From Pseudoalteromonas fuliginea (lineage in GTDB: Bacteria; Pseudomonadota; Gammaproteobacteria; Enterobacterales; Alteromonadaceae), in the NCBI RefSeq assembly GCF_000690055.1, contig NZ_JJNZ01000026.1, positions 92,421-156,420 on the forward strand: 64,000 nt of DNA. Direction: 5' to 3'. Of this stretch, positions 63,920 through 64,000 are shown in pieces. Below the pieces are notes generated by a model, which saw only the letters and a list, made by a program, of their open reading frames with translations, ran no database searches and was not told where the DNA came from. How positions within the stretch are numbered: the first letter of the stretch is position 1; the number at the start of each line of letters is the position of its first letter. The translations under genes and the position numbers were made by a program.

Positions 63920-64000
63920 GTGGTTGAATTTGCAGCAGAATGTTTGGTGTTTCGACAAGGCGGAACCTATGAACGGTGGTTGTTCCCCATAAATAGGCGA
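63920..64000. repeat. interspersed repeat, copy 2 (cut by window edge)
   Basis: The last ~80 bp resemble 16126-16203: both start g.ggtt.aatttgcagcag-like and end ccata..taggcga. The right end lies outside the window. No gene is visible in it. Confidence 0.5.

Overview
The window looks like chromosomal DNA of a marine gammaproteobacterium of the Alteromonadales, most likely Pseudoalteromonas. This rests on the AT-rich base composition, the gene pairs known from gammaproteobacteria (yfbV-ackA-pta, yffB-dapE, scpB-rluB, ycfL-lpoB), the many TonB-dependent receptors and glycoside hydrolases, and two families of short inverted-repeat elements. The genus is an inference. No rRNA, tRNA, CRISPR array, complete insertion sequence or prophage was seen.

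Bases 1-6900 carry central sugar metabolism. An Entner-Doudoroff operon edd-eda-gap (minus strand; gap runs off the left edge) is preceded by two copies of the perfect palindrome TGACACCGGTGTCA. A third copy lies between glk and a divergent LacI-family gene. Two LacI-family regulators sit here, one co-transcribed with glk. Bases 6900-16100 hold a beta-glucan block, all on the minus strand: TonB-dependent receptor, lichenase-type GH16, GH3 exo-beta-glucosidase, then a LytS-like histidine kinase with a LytTR response regulator. The receptor and GH16 are bracketed by two inverted copies of a MITE-like element.

Bases 16400-30900 form a starch/maltodextrin locus: outer-membrane receptor, flavin-dependent 'tryptophan halogenase', cyclomaltodextrinase-type GH13, GH13 lipoprotein amylase, MFS sugar transporter, GH15 glucoamylase lipoprotein, and a divergent cytoplasmic GH13 alpha-glucosidase. 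Copies of a TGMATACGTATKCA-type operator precede three transcription units. The likely flow is surface binding, outer-membrane uptake, periplasmic hydrolysis, MFS import, then glucokinase and the Entner-Doudoroff route at the left of the window.

Bases 30900-57460 are mostly housekeeping: yqhA, topA, a large Big_1-type lipoprotein, a DAACS symporter, sohB, a VolA-like lipase, yciK, rluB, scpB, an EF-hand lipoprotein, xthA, rlmA, yfbV, ackA-pta, and an operon ACT protein / degenerate EIIA-Glc-like protein / yffB / dapE / M15 peptidase. The EIIA-like protein lacks both phosphorylatable histidines.

Bases 57459-60602 hold the most unusual system: a bufferin-type RiPP metallophore operon. It has a lipoprotein precursor with two 6-Cys repeats, a DUF692 (MNIO) enzyme, a DUF2063 partner and an EamA permease. 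A MITE-like element abuts the precursor stop codon. The window ends with a COG3014 lipoprotein-ycfL-lpoB operon (peptidoglycan synthesis), a glycine-zipper protein and an interspersed repeat cut by the right edge.
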